From Anaerosalibacter massiliensis (lineage in GTDB: Bacteria > Bacillota > Clostridia > Tissierellales > Sporanaerobacteraceae), in NCBI GenBank assembly GCA_000751555.1, contig CCEZ01000007.1, positions 62,001 to 126,000 on the forward strand: a stretch of DNA of 64,000 bases, read 5' to 3'. Of the stretch, positions 8,638 through 15,994 are shown piece after piece. The notes under the pieces were generated by a model, which did no database searches, was not told where the DNA came from, and saw nothing but the letters and a program-made list of their open reading frames with translations. Numbering within the stretch: the stretch's first letter is position 1; every line of letters begins with the position of its first letter. Made by a program: the position numbers and the translations under genes.

Positions 8638-10011
8638 CTAATTATAAGATGGCGTATTTGGCATATTTCTCAAGGTTGACTTAAAATCTCTATAAAACAA
8701 TATTCCCGTTACTGTTGCTGCTATTATATCTGATATTGGTTCTGCTAAAAATACTGCAAAAACCTTATTTGATAAAATATTAGGCAGTATGAGTACAAGA
8801 GGTATAAGTAAAAATACCTTTCTAAGTAATGCTAGGAATAGCGAAGTTCTAGCATTTCCTAAAGCAATAAATGTTTGTTGACAAGCTATTTGTATTCCTA
8901 ATGCAAAGGCTCCTGCCATATATATTCTAAGCCCCTGTGTAGCCATATCTATTATAGCTTTATCATTTGTAAATATTTTTGAAAATAATTGTGCTGCTAT
9001 CATAATAAATAGCCAAAACACTATACTATAAGTTACTGTTGAGATACATAAATATTTAAAGGTATCCTTCATTCTTTCTTTATTCTTAGCACCATAATTA
9101 TAGCTCATTATTGGCTGTGCTCCTTGAGTCAATCCTGATAGTGGCAAAAATGTAAATTGCATAGCTGCTGACAATATTGTCATTGCACCTACTGCCACAT
9201 CTCCACCAAATTTTTGTAAGCTAGAGTTAAATGCTATAATAATAAAGCTTTCTGTTATCTGCATTACGAAAGGGGATAATCCTAACAATAATACTGGTCC
9301 CACTATATGTCTATTTATTTTGAAATTTTCTCTTTTTAATTTTAGATTGGTTTTATCTCCTCTTAAAAAGCGGATTACCCAAATAGCTGATACTGCCTGA
9401 GATATAACTGTTGCCAATGCCGCCCCTTTTACATTCATTTTAAATCCATATATAAAAATAGGATCTAGTACTATATTTATGATAGCCCCAATTGACACTG
9501 TGATCATACTGATTTTTGCAAAACCTTGAGAGCTTATAAAGGGATTCATTCCAACTGCCAATTGAACAAAAATTGTTCCTAAAGTGTATATTTTCATATA
9601 TTCTAGCGCATAGGGTAATGTCTTTTCACTTGCTCCAAACATAATTAATAATTTCTCATTAAATATTAAAAAGAAGATCGTTAATATAATTGATATTCCA
9701 ATTAAAGACACAAAGCAATTTCCCATAATTTCTTCTGCGCCTTCATTGTCTTTTTGTCCCATTTTAATAGAAGCTCTTGGTGCTCCTCCCATACCTACCA
9801 ATACGGAAAATGCTGATATTATAATTAAAAGTGGTGCTGTAACTCCTACACCAGTTAAAGCATCTCCCCCTATTTCTGGAATATGCCCTATATACATTCT
9901 GTCTACTATATTATAAAGCAAACTTATTAACTGACCTATAATAGCTGGTATTGCTAATGAAAATAATAAGCTTTTCACATTTTCTGTCCCTAATGGATTT
10001 TTCTCATGCAT
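8638..10011 (-). CDS. MATE-family multidrug efflux transporter (MepA-like)
   Basis: A 457-residue protein with twelve hydrophobic segments arranged as two homologous halves. The N-terminus NPLGTENVKSLLFSLAIPAI and the PTI..-like DRMYIGH loop near residues 35-45 are typical of the DinF/MepA branch of MATE transporters, which use Na+ or H+ gradients to expel cationic drugs. It starts 13 bases after a marR gene, with AAGGAG before the ATG, so it is the second gene of a marR-MATE operon whose promoter carries paired operators. This context closely matches mepRA of staphylococci, but substrate range cannot be inferred. Confidence 0.88.
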   Translation of the reverse strand: MHEKNPLGTENVKSLLFSLAIPAIIGQLISLLYNIVDRMYIGHIPEIGGDALTGVGVTAPLLIIISAFSVLVGMGGAPRASIKMGQKDNEGAEEIMGNCFVSLIGISIILTIFFLIFNEKLLIMFGASEKTLPYALEYMKIYTLGTIFVQLAVGMNPFISSQGFAKISMITVSIGAIINIVLDPIFIYGFKMNVKGAALATVISQAVSAIWVIRFLRGDKTNLKLKRENFKINRHIVGPVLLLGLSPFVMQITESFIIIAFNSSLQKFGGDVAVGAMTILSAAMQFTFLPLSGLTQGAQPIMSYNYGAKNKERMKDTFKYLCISTVTYSIVFWLFIMIAAQLFSKIFTNDKAIIDMATQGLRIYMAGAFALGIQIACQQTFIALGNARTSLFLALLRKVFLLIPLVLILPNILSNKVFAVFLAEPISDIIAATVTGILFYRDFKSTLRNMPNTPSYN

Positions 10012-10024
10012 TTTCTACATCTCC

Positions 10025-10468
10025 TTATTCTATATCTTTTATATTGTTTAACATTTTATTATTTACTTTTAAAAATAAATTCAAATCCTTAATATCCATA
10101 CCTTTAATCAATTGTGTTTTAAATCTTTCATTTATCTCTTTTACTTTTTTAACTACGCTATCTTCTTCATCTGTGATTTTTAAGTATACTGACCTGCCAT
10201 CTTTTAAATTTTCCTTTGTCTCAATTAACTTCTTATCTTTAAGCAGATTGACAGCACGGGATACCAATCCCTTGGATATTCCTCTATTCATACTAATTTC
10301 ACTTGCTGTAATATCTTTATCCATATTATTAATTAAAAATGTTAACACATCTATTTCTGCTAGTGTCAATTCAAATTCTTGTAGTGATTTTTCCATATAT
10401 TTTTTATATTTTTTTATTATTTGAAAGTAAATATAAAAAATATTGGCTTCTTCTTTGTAAAATGACAT
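10025..10468 (-). CDS. MarR-family transcriptional repressor
   Basis: A 147-residue winged-helix protein. The recognition region at about residues 55-80 reads TASEISMNRGISKGLVSRAV, followed by the wing LKDGRSVYLKIT around 104-115. It is translated from an ATG after AAAAGGAG and is the first gene of the operon with the MATE pump. Two AT-rich inverted repeats sharing TAGTTTA overlap its promoter, the standard layout for a MarR repressor that controls itself and the pump and is released by a drug ligand. The ligand is unknown. Confidence 0.88.
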   Translation of the reverse strand: MSFYKEEANIFYIYFQIIKKYKKYMEKSLQEFELTLAEIDVLTFLINNMDKDITASEISMNRGISKGLVSRAVNLLKDKKLIETKENLKDGRSVYLKITDEEDSVVKKVKEINERFKTQLIKGMDIKDLNLFLKVNNKMLNNIKDIE

Positions 10469-10486
10469 TTTATTAAACTCCTTTTA

Positions 10487-10510
10487 ATATAGTTTATTTT
10501 TAAACTATAT
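10487..10510. promoter_or_regulatory. Palindromic operator O1 of the marR-MATE operon
   Basis: ATATAGTTTA-TTTT-TAAACTATAT is a perfect 10-bp inverted repeat with a four-base spacer. It lies just downstream of the predicted -10 box and 18 bases before marR, where a bound repressor would block transcription. Confidence 0.7.
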
Positions 10511-10512
10511 TT

Positions 10513-10542
10513 AGTATATAATAGATTTAGTTTAAAAGTCAA
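10513..10542 (-). promoter_or_regulatory. Promoter of the marR-MATE operon
   Basis: On the minus strand TTGACT (10542-10537) is followed after 18 bases by TATACT (10518-10513), close to the sigma-A consensus. Its -35 region is inside operator O2 and its start region touches operator O1. Confidence 0.65.
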
Positions 10543-10547
10543 CTAAA
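10526..10547. promoter_or_regulatory. Operator O2 overlapping the -35 box
   Basis: TTTAGTT (10526-10532) and AACTAAA (10541-10547) form a perfect 7-bp inverted repeat with an eight-base spacer. It shares the TAGTT core with O1 and covers the -35 hexamer. Confidence 0.55.
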
Positions 10548-10579
10548 ATAAAACTTTTTTAGTATTTTTAGCAAACAAA

Positions 10580-10619
10580 AAAGTCTTGAACTCTTTATTT
10601 CTAAAGATTTCAAGACTTT
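10580..10619. terminator. Orphan hairpin terminator
   Basis: AAAGTCTTGAA (10580-10590) pairs with TTCAAGACTTT (10609-10619). It ends in a T-rich run in the plus direction. No obvious gene precedes it in that direction. Confidence 0.45.
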
Positions 10620-10625
10620 CATTTT

Positions 10626-10678
10626 TACTCCCACTCGACTTTTATACATTTATTCTAATTTATAATGTGTATTTTTCA
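10626..10678. repeat. 53-bp dispersed repeat, copy A
   Basis: This stretch aligns without gaps to 13942-13994: 44 of 53 bases match and the first 22 are identical (TACTCCCACTCGACTTTTAT plus two). Read on the minus strand both copies end in KVEWE followed by a stop codon, so they may be tails of lost copies of one gene. Confidence 0.6.
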
Positions 10679-10763
10679 TAGGTGGTATAAATCTGAAGAT
10701 ATAAAACAAACTTTAGAAGAAGTTGAAAGTATTCTATATTCAGATGATGGAGTTATTTTATGA
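10665..10763 (+). CDS. Possible 32-residue ORF, translationally coupled remnant
   Basis: An open frame from ATG 10665 to TGA 10763 encodes RWYKSEDIKQTLEEVESI and a short tail, a helical, charged sequence that looks like the end of a real protein. Its stop overlaps the ATG of the next gene (ATGA). It has no clear ribosome binding site of its own and begins inside repeat copy A, so it may be the truncated 3' end of a lost gene. Not recognised. Confidence 0.3.
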   Translation: MCIFHRWYKSEDIKQTLEEVESILYSDDGVIL

Positions 10764-11512
10764 GTTCAGACAAATATAAATTTAAGTATAAATTATTATT
10801 TCTTTTAATTTCAATTACTTTAATTAGATCAACGACTACTGTACATAGTCAAAATATGATAAAAGAACATAATCATAAACAAACAAAGTTTCAAGTTTAT
10901 TCTGAAGATTTAATAGAAAATAATTCTGAAAATATAACTAATTATCAAAATAATAATGCTAGTAACAATGAACTTTACTATCTTTTTATAGGAGCTTTTT
11001 TAAGTCTTCTCGGAAGTATTGTTTTTGCTTTACTAAGCAAATTATCTAACAAGATTGATGATTCTAAAATCTATACAAAGATTGTCTATAGTAAAATAGA
11101 TAACTTCACTGCAATGCAAGTAAAAAACAATTCACTCCACATACCTATTTGGGTTGAATTTATAAATACAAAAAATGAAACAATTATTATAAGGGACTTT
11201 AATATTGCAATATATAATAACAATGAATTTATTAATAAAATGACACAATTAAATTTTATTAATAAAGATTCAGAAAAGATAGCTCTTGCAAATAATGGCA
11301 ATTATACTTTTGTTATACCACCAAGATCTGCTGTAAAATATAATTTATATTTCACTTTAAAATATAATGCTAGTTCTAGGGATTTCAATAATTTAAAAAT
11401 TATATATCATAACAATAAAGATAAAATACATACTATTAATTTCAAAAATTTTGCTGCTGGATGGAATTCTAATATTATAATTAAAAATAAGGATTGGAAT
11501 AGATTAATGTAA
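10760..11512 (+). CDS. Unknown membrane-anchored protein
   Basis: A 250-residue protein I do not recognise. The N-terminus has lysines followed by a hydrophobic stretch (residues 12-23), resembling a signal peptide. Residues 30-70 are polar and Asn-rich. A strong transmembrane segment covers about 73-95 (LYYLFIGAFLSLLGSIVFALL). Residues 100-250 look like a beta-rich soluble domain with many Asn and Lys. With a cleaved signal the C-terminal domain would be cytoplasmic. The ATG overlaps the stop of a short upstream frame (ATGA), and there is no good ribosome binding site of its own, so translation may depend on coupling. Very AT-rich composition fits acquired DNA. Confidence 0.6.
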   Translation: MSSDKYKFKYKLLFLLISITLIRSTTTVHSQNMIKEHNHKQTKFQVYSEDLIENNSENITNYQNNNASNNELYYLFIGAFLSLLGSIVFALLSKLSNKIDDSKIYTKIVYSKIDNFTAMQVKNNSLHIPIWVEFINTKNETIIIRDFNIAIYNNNEFINKMTQLNFINKDSEKIALANNGNYTFVIPPRSAVKYNLYFTLKYNASSRDFNNLKIIYHNNKDKIHTINFKNFAAGWNSNIIIKNKDWNRLM

Positions 11513-11730
11513 AAAGACCTTGAGAAAATAAAATAGAACCTATGTCAAAGGCAAGCATAACGAGTTTATTTACCCTTGACTGGGCAAAATAAATAATTTT
11601 ATAATTACAAATAAATTCATAGGAATTAATATAAATTGTTCGGTAAATATGTCCCAAAAAGTTCTGACATATCATATAAAATAAACTTTTTATTCGGTAT
11701 TTAACTTACACACTTTTATTTCAATAAAAT

Positions 11731-12186
11731 CTATTGTTTTTTGTACTCTAGTATATATCCTGTTACTTCAAAACTTTCATTTCCTACCATTTTTCCAGTT
11801 TTTTTCTCCACAACTGTAAAACCCATTTTTTTATAAAGGTTAATAGCTTCTATATTATTTTCTAGAACTTCAATAAATATATGATTTCCTGCTTTTTCAA
11901 TTGATTCGCTTAATAATTTCGTAGCAATTCCTTTTCTATGATATTTTGGATCAACATATAGCCAAGCTATTTCTTCTTCATAAAATGCTACAAACCCTAC
12001 TACTAGATCTGTTTTATCCTCCGCTACTAATAATTCATAATCAAACAAATCTTCATTTTCATAAGTTTCTTCTAAAGATAAATAAGCATCTGGAATACCT
12101 GCATTATTAAGCTCTATTTTTCTCGCTTCATCGTGAATTTCATTTAATCTTTTCCAATCTTTTTTTTCATAGTTTCGTATTATCAT
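11731..12186 (-). CDS. GNAT-family N-acetyltransferase
   Basis: A 151-residue acetyltransferase. The protein begins MIIRNYEKKDWKRLNEIH. I chose the ATG at 12186 because AAGGAG lies a few bases before it; a longer open frame upstream has no such site. The acetyl-CoA binding loop is near residues 93-105 (VDPKYHRKGIATKLLSE), preceded by the strand IAWLYVDP and followed by ALNLYKKMGF-like INLYKKMGFTVVE. These are the A and B motifs of GNATs that modify amino groups of small molecules or proteins. It has no operon partners, so the substrate cannot be guessed. Confidence 0.85.
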   Translation of the reverse strand: MIIRNYEKKDWKRLNEIHDEARKIELNNAGIPDAYLSLEETYENEDLFDYELLVAEDKTDLVVGFVAFYEEEIAWLYVDPKYHRKGIATKLLSESIEKAGNHIFIEVLENNIEAINLYKKMGFTVVEKKTGKMVGNESFEVTGYILEYKKQ

Positions 12187-12412
12187 AGTATTGCTCCTTC
12201 CCCGTACAATATGTTTAAAACCAATTTTTAAGCTATTATACCATATAGAAGTAAAACTAAAAAGTTTTTTATGTACAGTAAAAGAAGGAAGCATAGATTA
12301 ATTATAAAATAATGTCAGATGGTATTCCAAATACACCCAAATTTAAGAGTTGGAATGGAAAATTGATGTTAATTAAAATTTTTATAAATAAATGAAAATT
12401 ACTTTCAATTTA

Positions 12413-12442
12413 TTAGACTTTTACAAATGTTGGTGATATAAT
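12413..12442 (+). promoter_or_regulatory. Probable sigma-A promoter of the saccharopine-dehydrogenase-like gene
   Basis: TTAGAC (12413-12418) is followed after 18 bases by a perfect TATAAT (12437-12442), 54 bases before the start codon. Confidence 0.5.
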
Positions 12443-12495
12443 ACTAACAATTAGATGATGGTAAAACACATCAAAACAATATAAGGGGGATTATT

Positions 12496-13689
12496 ATGAA
12501 ACTAGTTGTATTAGGTGGAGCAGGTTCTCAAGCGCTTTATGGAATTAAAGATTTAATCAATCATAGCAGTATTTTCGATGAAGTAATAATTTCATCTCGT
12601 AATCTTGAAAAAAATAAGAAAATTGTAGAAAAGCTTAATTCACCAATAGTTAAAGCTGCACAAGTTGATGTTTCTGACGAAGAAGCATTATATGAACTTA
12701 TAAAGGATTGTGACGTAGTTGCTAACTGTACAGGTCCTTACCATATTCTTGCATATAAGATTATGGAAACTACAATAAAAGCTGGCAAACACTATATTGA
12801 CTTCTGCGATGATATCGAAGCATTCAATAAAATATTTGAATCAGACTTACCAAAGAAAGCTGAAGAAAAAGGTCTTAGCATGATAATGGGTCTTGGCGCA
12901 AGCCCAGGATTTTTATCAGTACTAGCATGTAGTGCAGAACAACGCTATTTCGATTCACTAGATGAAGCTATATTCTACTTTGCATGTGATGAGAAAGAAC
13001 CCGGTGGTCCTGCAGTGCTTGGACATATGTTAGAATGTGTACACAACGCTCCATATATTAAAGATGGAGAAATATTAAACGAACCTTCATTCCGTGAAGA
13101 ATGGGATTTCGACTTTGGAGAACCTTATGGTGTTCGTAAAGTTACTAGAATAGGCCATCCTGAGGTATTTACATTCCCTAGATACTCACCAGGAATTCAA
13201 AACGTATCTGTAAGATTCAGCCTTGAGCCATTCTCAGCATACGAAGGCTTTAGGGATCTTAGCTTAGCAGGTCTTACATCTAATTACCCACTTGATATCA
13301 ATGGCAATCCTGTATCACCTCGTGACTTTGCACTAGCTGTATTATTAGCACAAAAGGCGAACCAACCAGTAATGACAGAAGAAGAACTTAAGGAATTCTT
13401 AAAGGGAGTTACTGCATGTGCAGCCACAGAACTACACGGCAAAAAAGATGGTAAAGACATGTCTTATGTAGGAAGAGTAGCAGGAAACATGGCTCCACTT
13501 ACAGCAATCCCTCTAATCTTAGGTGCTGAAATGTTAGGTAAAGGAGAAATAACTAAAAAAGGTATTATGGTAGCTGAAGAAGCTATAGAAGATGCAGACA
13601 AATTTGTAAAAGAAACAGTAAAGAGAATCCGTGAAGATGGATTTGGATTTACTGTTAGCGAAGAACTTACTGTTAGAGAAGAGTATTAA
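12496..13689 (+). CDS. Saccharopine dehydrogenase family oxidoreductase
   Basis: A 397-residue protein with an N-terminal Rossmann fold (VVLGGAGSQALYG at residues 4-16) and the family's VVANCTGPY loop around residues 75-83, then GASPGF around 132-137. These features place it in the saccharopine dehydrogenase/reductase-like superfamily, whose clostridial members are largely uncharacterised NAD(P)-dependent enzymes acting on amino-acid derivatives. It starts 9 bases after AAGGGGG, has its own promoter and terminator, and uses more CGT, GGC and CCT codons than neighbours, suggesting high expression or a separate origin. True lysine biosynthesis by saccharopine is unlikely here. Confidence 0.75.
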   Translation: MKLVVLGGAGSQALYGIKDLINHSSIFDEVIISSRNLEKNKKIVEKLNSPIVKAAQVDVSDEEALYELIKDCDVVANCTGPYHILAYKIMETTIKAGKHYIDFCDDIEAFNKIFESDLPKKAEEKGLSMIMGLGASPGFLSVLACSAEQRYFDSLDEAIFYFACDEKEPGGPAVLGHMLECVHNAPYIKDGEILNEPSFREEWDFDFGEPYGVRKVTRIGHPEVFTFPRYSPGIQNVSVRFSLEPFSAYEGFRDLSLAGLTSNYPLDINGNPVSPRDFALAVLLAQKANQPVMTEEELKEFLKGVTACAATELHGKKDGKDMSYVGRVAGNMAPLTAIPLILGAEMLGKGEITKKGIMVAEEAIEDADKFVKETVKRIREDGFGFTVSEELTVREEY

Positions 13690-13734
13690 TAAAACTTAAA
13701 AATTTATACTTTATTCATTTTTATTTACTCTCAT

Positions 13735-13774
13735 AAAGAAGCAACCTAAGGAGACTTAGATTGTTTCTTTTTTT
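13735..13774 (+). terminator. Terminator of the saccharopine-dehydrogenase-like gene
   Basis: AGAAGCAACCTAAG pairs with CTTAGATTGTTTCT (two wobble or near pairs) around a GAGA loop, followed by seven T. It lies 46 bases after the stop. Confidence 0.85.
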
Positions 13775-13840
13775 GGAAAGTTTTATCCTTTTAGTAAAAA
13801 CATATCTAAAAAGGTATTAATATATCATTTATAAAGCAAA

Positions 13841-13871
13841 TTAAAGGAGATAATAACGTCATCTCCTTTAA
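13841..13871. terminator. Orphan hairpin, no adjacent gene
   Basis: TTAAAGGAGAT (13841-13851) and ATCTCCTTTAA (13861-13871) form a perfect 11-bp stem with a nine-base loop. The flanks are only weakly T-rich. It may be a decayed terminator. Confidence 0.4.
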
Positions 13872-13941
13872 TTATGCAACTCATCTATTATTAATCGTTT
13901 ACGGCTTAAAGACTTTTCTGTTCTTAATTCTCAATTGGTAC

Positions 13942-13994
13942 TACTCCCACTCGACTTTTATACTTTTGGCTTGACTTATAAGCTGTATTTTTCA
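13942..13994. repeat. 53-bp dispersed repeat, copy B
   Basis: This is the second copy of the repeat at 10626-10678 (44/53 identical, no gaps). Its minus-strand frame reads QAKSIKVEWE then stop, a better preserved coding tail than copy A. The source gene is not present in the window. Confidence 0.6.
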
Positions 13995-14139
13995 ATGGTT
14001 GTAGTATTATGGTTATTTAAATTATTGTGGTTTATTATAGTTTTTAAAATTTATAGAACCATTTTAGTACTATGGATACTAATTAGAATAAAGTTACGTA
14101 TCAACATAAGATATAATTATTGATAAAAGGAGGATTTTT

Positions 14140-14178
14140 ATGAATACTTTATTTATCACTGCTTATGTCCTTCTTTAA
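14140..14178 (+). CDS. 12-codon ORF behind a perfect ribosome binding site
   Basis: ATG at 14140 lies eight bases after AAAAGGAGG and opens MNTLFITAYVLL before a TAA. In the same frame after the stop the reading continues HIIRLSFI and stops again. This is either the start of a gene inactivated by a nonsense mutation or a genuine hydrophobic micropeptide. Nothing downstream on this strand looks coding. Confidence 0.3.
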   Translation: MNTLFITAYVLL

Positions 14179-14336
14179 CATATAATTAGATTAAGTTTCA
14201 TCTAAAAACATGTCAAAAGCATTTTTGAGTTTTTTGAGTTTTTAGATTTTTGACACTACATTTTTGATACTATCTAAGGTTAATTTGACAATAGCAAGCA
14301 TAGTGCTTGCTCTCCATAAGTTTAATCTTAGTTCTT

Positions 14337-14815
14337 TAATTAGAAAATTTATTATTGTATATACTAGACATAAAATTGACTAACTCAAACATGCCTAATA
14401 ACGCAACTCCTGAGCTTATTGAATTTAATTTATTAATAGTTTCATAAAATGCAAAGTATATAGCACCTATTCCCGAAGCTAAAATACCTAATATAGACAA
14501 GGTATTATAATTTTATATTTCTTTGGTAAATCACTAGCAAATGCTATATATTTGATTCTATATATAGTTAGTGTAGGTAATATTATAAAATTTAAAATTC
14601 TAATTATATTACACATATCTATTTTGGAACTATTTCTAAAAATTAAAAAGGCAAGTATAGGTATATAGCCCTACAATCCAATATTTTTGTTATAAAAGTA
14701 TTTATCAGTGAATATAGTTAAATACTTCATGTCTCTTTGTCGCTATATCTTATGTAAATAAAACTAAGAATCAATGTAACGAAAATTATTAATCTTAATT
14801 TATGGTTGAATCTTT
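14337..14815 (-). pseudogene. Decayed multi-spanning membrane protein gene
   Basis: On the minus strand a row of hydrophobic segments can be followed across stops and frame changes: LRLIIFVTLILSFIYIRY, then GYIPILAFLIF, NFIILPTLTIYRI, and GILASGIGAIYFAFYE, ending SIYNNKFSN and TAA at 14337. At least a TGA, two TAG stops and frame shifts interrupt it. The intact version would have about 150 residues and four or more membrane helices. The family is not recognised. It lies just downstream of two intact small membrane genes on the same strand and may once have belonged to that operon. Confidence 0.5.
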
Positions 14816-14838
14816 ATTAAGAATTGTAATAGTAATAG

Positions 14839-14952
14839 TTATTCTTTTATTTTAACATTCCATTTTCTTCTTGTAAAAATATATATTTTAGTTATAACGA
14901 TTGAATAAATTAAAGAAAATATTATGAGAACTATTATCCTTTGAAAACTCAT
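14839..14952 (-). CDS. Small single-helix membrane protein, 37 residues
   Basis: An ORF shorter than usual detection limits. GAGG lies eight bases before ATG 14952. The product starts MSFQRIIVLIIFSLIYSIVI, one transmembrane helix, and ends in a basic tail (FTRRKWNVKIKE), which predicts an N-out/C-in single-pass peptide. It begins ten bases after the stop of the 97-residue gene, so the two form an operon. Function is unknown; the shape fits small regulatory or immunity-type peptides, but there is no direct evidence. Confidence 0.5.
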   Translation of the reverse strand: MSFQRIIVLIIFSLIYSIVITKIYIFTRRKWNVKIKE

Positions 14953-14962
14953 AGTTTTACCT

Positions 14963-15256
14963 CTATCTATATAAATTTAAATATATAGATGGGGTAAACC
15001 ATAGGAAAAATGAAGAAATAAATGTATAAATCTTAATCTTATTAAATTCTTCTTTATCCATATTTTTTAGTACTTTATAAATTATCATTGTAATTAAAGG
15101 GACTAAAAATAATACACCTATTGTTTTAACTGAATCCATGTAGTCCATCTTGAATGCAAATATATACATTACACTTAATAAAATTGATATGAATAAATCT
15201 ATAATAATATCTTTGCGGAAAATTTTGTTTAAATTTTCCGTATTATTAGTTTTCAT
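14963..15256 (-). CDS. Small three-helix membrane protein
   Basis: A 97-residue protein with a strong GGAGG site eight bases before its ATG. After a polar N-terminus (residues 1-16) there are three hydrophobic segments: about 18-36 (IIIDLFISILLSVMYIFAF), 46-61 (IGVLFLVPLITMIIY) and 76-94 (TFISSFFLWFTPSIYL). I do not recognise a family. It is followed ten bases later by a 37-residue single-helix gene and then by a decayed membrane gene, so it may be the first gene of a partly eroded membrane-protein operon. A 16-bp hairpin lies in its upstream region. Confidence 0.55.
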   Translation of the reverse strand: MKTNNTENLNKIFRKDIIIDLFISILLSVMYIFAFKMDYMDSVKTIGVLFLVPLITMIIYKVLKNMDKEEFNKIKIYTFISSFFLWFTPSIYLNLYR

Positions 15257-15277
15257 ATTAATTCCTCCAATTATTGC

Positions 15278-15323
15278 AAGGTATTATCAAAAACATTAGC
15301 TCAATTTTTGATAATACCTTTTT
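15278..15323. terminator. Strong hairpin upstream of the small membrane operon
   Basis: AAGGTATTATCAAAAA (15278-15293) and TTTTTGATAATACCTT (15305-15320) form a perfect 16-bp stem followed by TTT in the plus direction. Read the other way it would be in the leader of the 97-residue gene, just before its ribosome binding site. A related sequence, GTTTTTAATAATACCT, recurs at 15371-15386. Confidence 0.5.
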
Positions 15324-15412
15324 ATTTAAAACAATTTTATTAAAACAACTTGCTTCCTCTTAAACTTCAAGTTTTTAATAATACCTATGGCAAATTATCA
15401 AATATCATAGAT

Positions 15413-15547
15413 TCAACGGTTTGAGATGTCTGTTAATTCTGCTGCATATGTAGTTGTTACTGATGTTGCTAAACTTGATAATATTATTACCTCTGTTAAA
15501 ATTTTTGTTATTTTTCTCATTATCCTTAATCTCCCTATATATTTCAT
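15413..15547 (-). CDS. Signal-peptide mini-gene, 44 residues (truncated secreted protein or peptide precursor)
   Basis: ATG 15547 follows TTGGAGG by a good distance. The product has a basic N-terminus (MKYIGRLRIMRKITK), a hydrophobic core (EVIILSSLATSV) and an AxA-like site (TYAAELTDISNR) after which signal peptidase would leave only eight or nine residues. It has a good promoter of its own just upstream. It could be the beginning of a secreted protein cut by a rearrangement, since repeats and relics surround it, or a short exported peptide precursor. The first is more likely. Confidence 0.45.
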   Translation of the reverse strand: MKYIGRLRIMRKITKILTEVIILSSLATSVTTTYAAELTDISNR

Positions 15548-15563
15548 ACTTTTCCTCCAATGT

Positions 15564-15592
15564 CTCTATTATACCGTTACATTAGGCTTAAG
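15564..15592 (-). promoter_or_regulatory. Sigma-A promoter of the signal-peptide mini-gene
   Basis: On the minus strand TGGACT is followed after 17 bases by a perfect TATAAT, about 20 bases before the ribosome binding site. Confidence 0.6.
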
Positions 15593-15623
15593 TCCACTGA
15601 TACTAATTTTTATAGGAATAGAT

Positions 15624-15955
15624 TTAACTATCTCTATATTTCTTTATTTTATAGTTAATTTCTTCCCCATATTTTATTACAGGTGAAATCTTAAATATAT
15701 AAGAATTCACTGTTTGAGGTTTAAGATTATCTTTTAGGTGTAGAATATATTCACTAATTAAATCCTGAGTTATATCTTCACACTTTAGATTATTACCTGC
15801 AAAATCTTTAAATTTCTTATGTGCAAACTCATATCCTTTGATTGTAATAGGTGATATGTTTCTTAACTTACAGTCATTTTCATATAGAAAATATAAGTCA
15901 TCATAATTAATATTTGATACCTTACTGATTAATAGATTTTTTCATCTTTTGATTA
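15624..15955 (-). pseudogene. Tyrosine recombinase (integrase) N-terminal fragment
   Basis: From about 15930 down to a TAA at 15624 one frame encodes a typical SAM-like DNA-binding domain of XerC/D-type recombinases: LRNISPITIKGYE, then FKDFAG, EDITQDLISEYILHL and KPQTVNSYIFK. The catalytic domain with the RHRY residues is missing, the frame runs into unrelated sequence, and the apparent ATG at 15955 is separated from the domain by a frame shift. It is a relic of a mobile element. Confidence 0.7.
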
Positions 15956-15994
15956 TAGGCTCCTTTTTCACTTTTTCCATCTTAAATAACACCT

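Noticed and set aside
11481-11675. Minus-strand 64-codon frame after the unknown membrane gene
   Set aside because: No ribosome binding site and no recognisable motif. A 7-bp inverted repeat (ATATGTC/GACATAT at 11647-11672) in this gap was also too weak to call.
13935-14123. Plus-strand 62-codon hydrophobic frame
   Set aside because: It overlaps repeat copy B, has no ribosome binding site, and its composition is that of low-complexity AT-rich DNA.
15426-15686. Plus-strand 86-codon frame
   Set aside because: It is the antisense of the signal-peptide mini-gene, its promoter and the integrase fragment.
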